7,698 nucleotides of DNA from Caulobacteraceae bacterium. GTDB taxonomy: Bacteria > Pseudomonadota > Alphaproteobacteria > Caulobacterales > Caulobacteraceae. The translations under genes and the position numbers were made by a program. Below, one piece after another: positions 5,876-7,698 of the stretch. The first letter of the stretch is position 1. Every line of letters starts with the position of its first letter. The DNA is taken from positions 1-7,698 of the forward strand of contig JASLDZ010000319.1 in NCBI GenBank assembly GCA_030151985.1. Direction: 5' to 3'. Below the pieces are notes generated by a model that searched no databases, was not told the DNA's origin, and saw nothing but the letters and a program-made list of their open reading frames with translations.

Positions 5876-7060
5876 ATGCCCTCACGCTCATCCCCGCAGT
5901 TGCGTCCCTCCGCGCCGCCGGTCGATCGAGCGGCCCTCTACTTGCGGATGTCGACCGAAAACCAGACCTATTCGCTCGACCACCAGAGACACGCGCTCCA
6001 GACGTACGCCGACGCCCATGGCCTGCAGGTGGTGCACGCCTACGCCGATCCCGCCCGCAGCGGCCTTCGCGCCGACCGTCGCCCGGGATTGCGGTCATTG
6101 ATCGCCGACGTCTTGGAGGGCCCCGACTTCGGGGTCGTGCTGGTCTACGACATCAGCCGCTGGGGCCGCTTCCAGGACAGCGACGAGGCGGCCTACTACG
6201 AGTTCCTGTGTCGCGCCAACGGCGTCGCCATCCGCTACTGCGCCGAAGGCTTCCAGGGTGAGAGCGGCGTCGGCGCATCGTTGATGAAGGCTCTCAAGCG
6301 CGTGATGGCCGCCGAATATAGCCGAGAGCTCTCCGTCAAGGTCTCCGCCGGCCACGAGCGCCTGTTCCAACTCGGGTTCCGGCAAGGCGCTCCTGCGGTC
6401 CTGGGTCTGCGCAGGGTCTTGGTCGACGCTGAGCGACGGCCCAAAGGCGAGCTGGCCTATGGCGAGCGCAAGTCGCTGCATAGCGACCGTGTGGTCCTCC
6501 AGCTCGGTCCTGAGCCCGAGCAGGAGCTCGTGCGCTCGATCTTTCGTATGCGGGTCGTCGAGGACCTGCCGGTCGCCGCCATCGCTCGGCGGCTGAACGG
6601 GCAAGGCGTGCACACCGTCCGCGGGCGTCCATGGCGGGCCGACGCCGTCACCACGACCTTGCGCAACCCGCTCTACATCGGGGTCGCCTGCTTCGGCCGA
6701 ACGACCCAGAGGCTGGGCGCGCGCCGCCGTTGCGCCCCGCTCCATGCCCAGCTTCGGTTGGAAGGCGTGGTGCCGCCCCTTGTCGACCGCGAGCTCTTCA
6801 CGCGAGCACAGACGCTCCTGGATCGCAGCCCTCGTCCAAACACCCGGGAAGACATGCTGCAGGCGCTCCGTTGCCTGCTCGCCGCCCACGGCGCCTTGAG
6901 TTCCCGGTTGATCGACGCGGCGCCCGAAGCGCCCAGCGCCTCGGCGATCGGGCGACGGTTCGGATCGTTGCGGGCCGCCTACGCCCTGGTCGGCTATATC
7001 CCTGCCCGCCGCGCTCCAGCGACCGCCGCGCCCGATCACCCCCGAAGCTCGTCGTCGTAA
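5876..7060 (+). CDS. Serine recombinase (resolvase/invertase family)
   Basis: A 394-residue site-specific DNA recombinase that would cut DNA through a serine-DNA link. GGAG at 5867-5870 lies 5 nt before the ATG. The resolvase catalytic domain spans about 17-165: A-L-Y-L-R-M-S-T-E with Arg24 and the nucleophile Ser26, then LVYDISRWGRFQD carrying Asp92, Arg95 and Arg98, then the long helix with EYSRELS (147-153). A 'recombinase' DNA-binding domain follows (about 165-275): GAPAVLGLRRVLVD, PEQELVRSIFRM, IARRLNGQGV, and WRADAVTTTLRNPLYIGV. Unlike many large serine integrases there is no four-cysteine zinc ribbon and no long coiled coil. Instead, residues 327-375 form a helical module ending RRFGSLRAAYALVGY. 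The gene sits between a divergent secreted-protein gene and a repeat array. Resolution of replicon multimers or element mobility are both possible; no att or res site could be defined. Confidence 0.93.
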   Translation: MPSRSSPQLRPSAPPVDRAALYLRMSTENQTYSLDHQRHALQTYADAHGLQVVHAYADPARSGLRADRRPGLRSLIADVLEGPDFGVVLVYDISRWGRFQDSDEAAYYEFLCRANGVAIRYCAEGFQGESGVGASLMKALKRVMAAEYSRELSVKVSAGHERLFQLGFRQGAPAVLGLRRVLVDAERRPKGELAYGERKSLHSDRVVLQLGPEPEQELVRSIFRMRVVEDLPVAAIARRLNGQGVHTVRGRPWRADAVTTTLRNPLYIGVACFGRTTQRLGARRRCAPLHAQLRLEGVVPPLVDRELFTRAQTLLDRSPRPNTREDMLQALRCLLAAHGALSSRLIDAAPEAPSASAIGRRFGSLRAAYALVGYIPARRAPATAAPDHPRSSSS

Positions 7061-7107
7061 GCCTCCTCGCTGCGCTCCCCTACAGCCCCGCGAACCTCGC
7101 CCGTTCT

Positions 7108-7157
7108 CGAGGCGGCGGGTCGGCCCCCTCTCAGGGCCGGACCCGTCGCCGCCCTCG
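7108..7157 (+). terminator. Large imperfect inverted repeat after the recombinase
   Basis: The left arm (7108-7127: CGAGG-CGGCG-GGTC-GGCCCC) and right arm (7134-7157: GGGCC-GGACCC-GTCGCCGCC-CTCG) pair nearly throughout, with a few 1-2 nt bulges. The structure begins 48 bp after the recombinase stop. It has no T-run. Most simply it ends the recombinase transcript and shields the repeat array from read-through. It could also be a recombinase target, since serine recombinases act at imperfect dyads close to their own genes. Confidence 0.5.
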
Positions 7158-7347
7158 CCGCGACGTTAAGCATCTGAAGTTACCAAGAGGAGGTTAGACT
7201 CGTTAGAGGCTGCGTCTCGCCCAAAATCCAGTCCCAGTTCAGGGGCTTGCGCCCGGCCGTCGTGGGCGATCCCCCGTCGTTCGGCGCCCAATCCCCCGAA
7301 GGTGGGGCGGACGATCCCCCGTAACGAAAGCGGGCGATACCCCGACC

Positions 7348-7369
7348 TTGTCCACAGCTCTGTGGATAG
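7348..7369. promoter_or_regulatory. Paired, inverted DnaA-box-like sites
   Basis: TTGTCCACA (7348-7356, plus) and CTATCCACA (7361-7369, read on minus) each differ from the DnaA box TTATCCACA at one position. Together they make the perfect dyad TCCACAG-CT-CTGTGGA (7351-7366). They occupy the 67-bp gap between the fourth and fifth direct repeats. DnaA binding is established for this 9-mer; its use here is inferred. Confidence 0.65.
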
Positions 7370-7430
7370 ATCGATTGACGAAAGGGCGCTCAAGCGGTGG
7401 GTGATCCCCCGTTGCGGCGCAGAGCTTTGG

Positions 7431-7454
7431 GGTGGGTGTTCCACCGAGAACACC
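7431..7454. promoter_or_regulatory. Overlapping dyads on the sixth repeat
   Basis: The sixth repeat unit (GTGGGTGTTCCACCG) differs from the consensus so that GGTGG (7431-7435) pairs with CCACC (7441-7445). An overlapping second dyad, GGTGTTC (7435-7441) with GAACACC (7448-7454), shares part of it. The two are mutually exclusive as hairpins. One possibility is an initiator operator site, since plasmid Rep proteins often repress at inverted half-iterons. This is speculative. Confidence 0.35.
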
Positions 7455-7698
7455 GTCACTGGATCGGCGGCGCGCTCCATCCGGCAGGGTGGGTGATCCC
7501 CCGAGCCGGGCGTCGTAGCCCCTTTCGAGGTGGGCGATCCCCCGAAGAGTCGGTGAGCGCCTCGCCAAGCCCGACCCGGACGCCCTCAGTGGGTGAAACC
7601 CCGAATCAACGCGCGTCGCAGAATGCGGGCTCGGCGTTCCGAAGGTGTGCGATACCCCGATGATTCGGCGCCTTGGTGGGTGTTCCCCCGTGTAGACC

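Larger units (their letters stand above)
7262..7690 (+). repeat. Array of eleven 15-bp direct repeats (iteron-like)
   Basis: Eleven copies, all in one orientation, begin at 7262, 7284, 7307, 7330, 7397, 7432, 7489, 7530, 7589, 7645 and 7676. The consensus is GTGGGYGATMCCCCG. GTGGGCGATCCCCCG occurs exactly at 7262 and 7530, and GTGGGTGATCCCCCG at 7397 and 7489. The others differ at a few positions; the weakest is 7284, where only the 3' half is kept. Start-to-start steps are 22, 23, 23, 67, 35, 57, 41, 59, 56 and 31 bp. The first four units are about two helical turns apart, and 67 is close to three such steps. The core is a near-palindrome around GATC. Same-strand, phased, protein-site-sized repeats beside DnaA boxes are the hallmark of iterons bound by a plasmid replication initiator. 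The array continues to the window edge. Confidence 0.85.
7158..7698. other. Candidate replication origin region (incomplete)
   Basis: This gene-free stretch combines the direct-repeat array, the DnaA-box dyad and four GANTC sites (7197, 7547, 7603, 7662), the target of the cell-cycle methylase CcrM in alphaproteobacteria. A modestly A/T-richer patch lies at 7163-7207, with a doubled GTTAGA (7193, 7202) that could be a melting region. GAGGAGG at 7187-7193 resembles a ribosome site but has no usable start after it. Open frames across the array are by-products of the repeats. An iteron plasmid or chromid origin is the best reading. The initiator gene is not in the window, so this remains inference. 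Confidence 0.55.

Noticed and set aside
6095..7039. A 314-codon minus-strand frame inside the recombinase gene
   Set aside because: It is antisense to a clear serine recombinase, with no domain pattern or ribosome site.
7166..7480. A 104-codon minus-strand frame over the repeat array
   Set aside because: Its recurring 'RGI' patches are simply the translated 15-bp repeats, and it has no ribosome site or other protein signal.
7262..7690. CRISPR array
   Set aside because: Units are 15 bp and degenerate, and the intervals vary from about 7 to 52 bp. Real CRISPR repeats are longer, near-identical and evenly spaced, and no cas gene is in view.

Overview
The window is about two-thirds G+C and reads as an alphaproteobacterium, most plausibly from the Caulobacterales (Caulobacter/Phenylobacterium-like). 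The pointers are a MucR/Ros-family regulator, GC-rich third codon positions, small alanine-rich secreted proteins with PsiF-like cysteine modules, and a serine recombinase of a type common on alphaproteobacterial accessory replicons. The taxonomic assignment is inference; there is no rRNA or tRNA in view.

Left part (1-1260): a secreted protein cut by the window edge (1..279, minus) lies divergent from a small secreted PsiF-repeat-like protein (498..764, plus). A strong GC hairpin and about 430 bp without a convincing gene follow. Centre (1265-4914): a MucR-type regulator lacking the first zinc-ligand cysteine (plus); a CDP-diacylglycerol pyrophosphatase, Cdh (minus); an HU-type nucleoid protein (plus), divergent from cdh; and an acyl-CoA carboxylase carboxyltransferase subunit (minus), convergent with HU and with no biotin carboxylase partner in view. 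These are mostly single-gene units in alternating orientation, so no multi-gene operon is evident.

Right part (5274-7698): a secreted protein built from three near-identical two-cysteine modules (minus) is divergent from a 394-residue serine recombinase (plus) with an extra C-terminal DNA-binding-like module. After the recombinase comes a large imperfect inverted repeat, then about 430 bp holding eleven same-strand copies of a 15-bp repeat (consensus GTGGGYGATMCCCCG). The first four are phased every 22-23 bp. A perfect dyad made of two opposed DnaA-box-like 9-mers sits in the gap between repeats four and five. The array is still running when the window ends.

The most important observation is that this array looks like an iteron-type replication origin, so the right end may be the origin of a plasmid or chromid. 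The initiator gene would be expected just beyond 7698. If so, the recombinase could serve multimer resolution or mobility, and HU and MucR could be accessory-replicon copies of chromosomal regulators. No replication initiator is visible in the window, so this remains inference.
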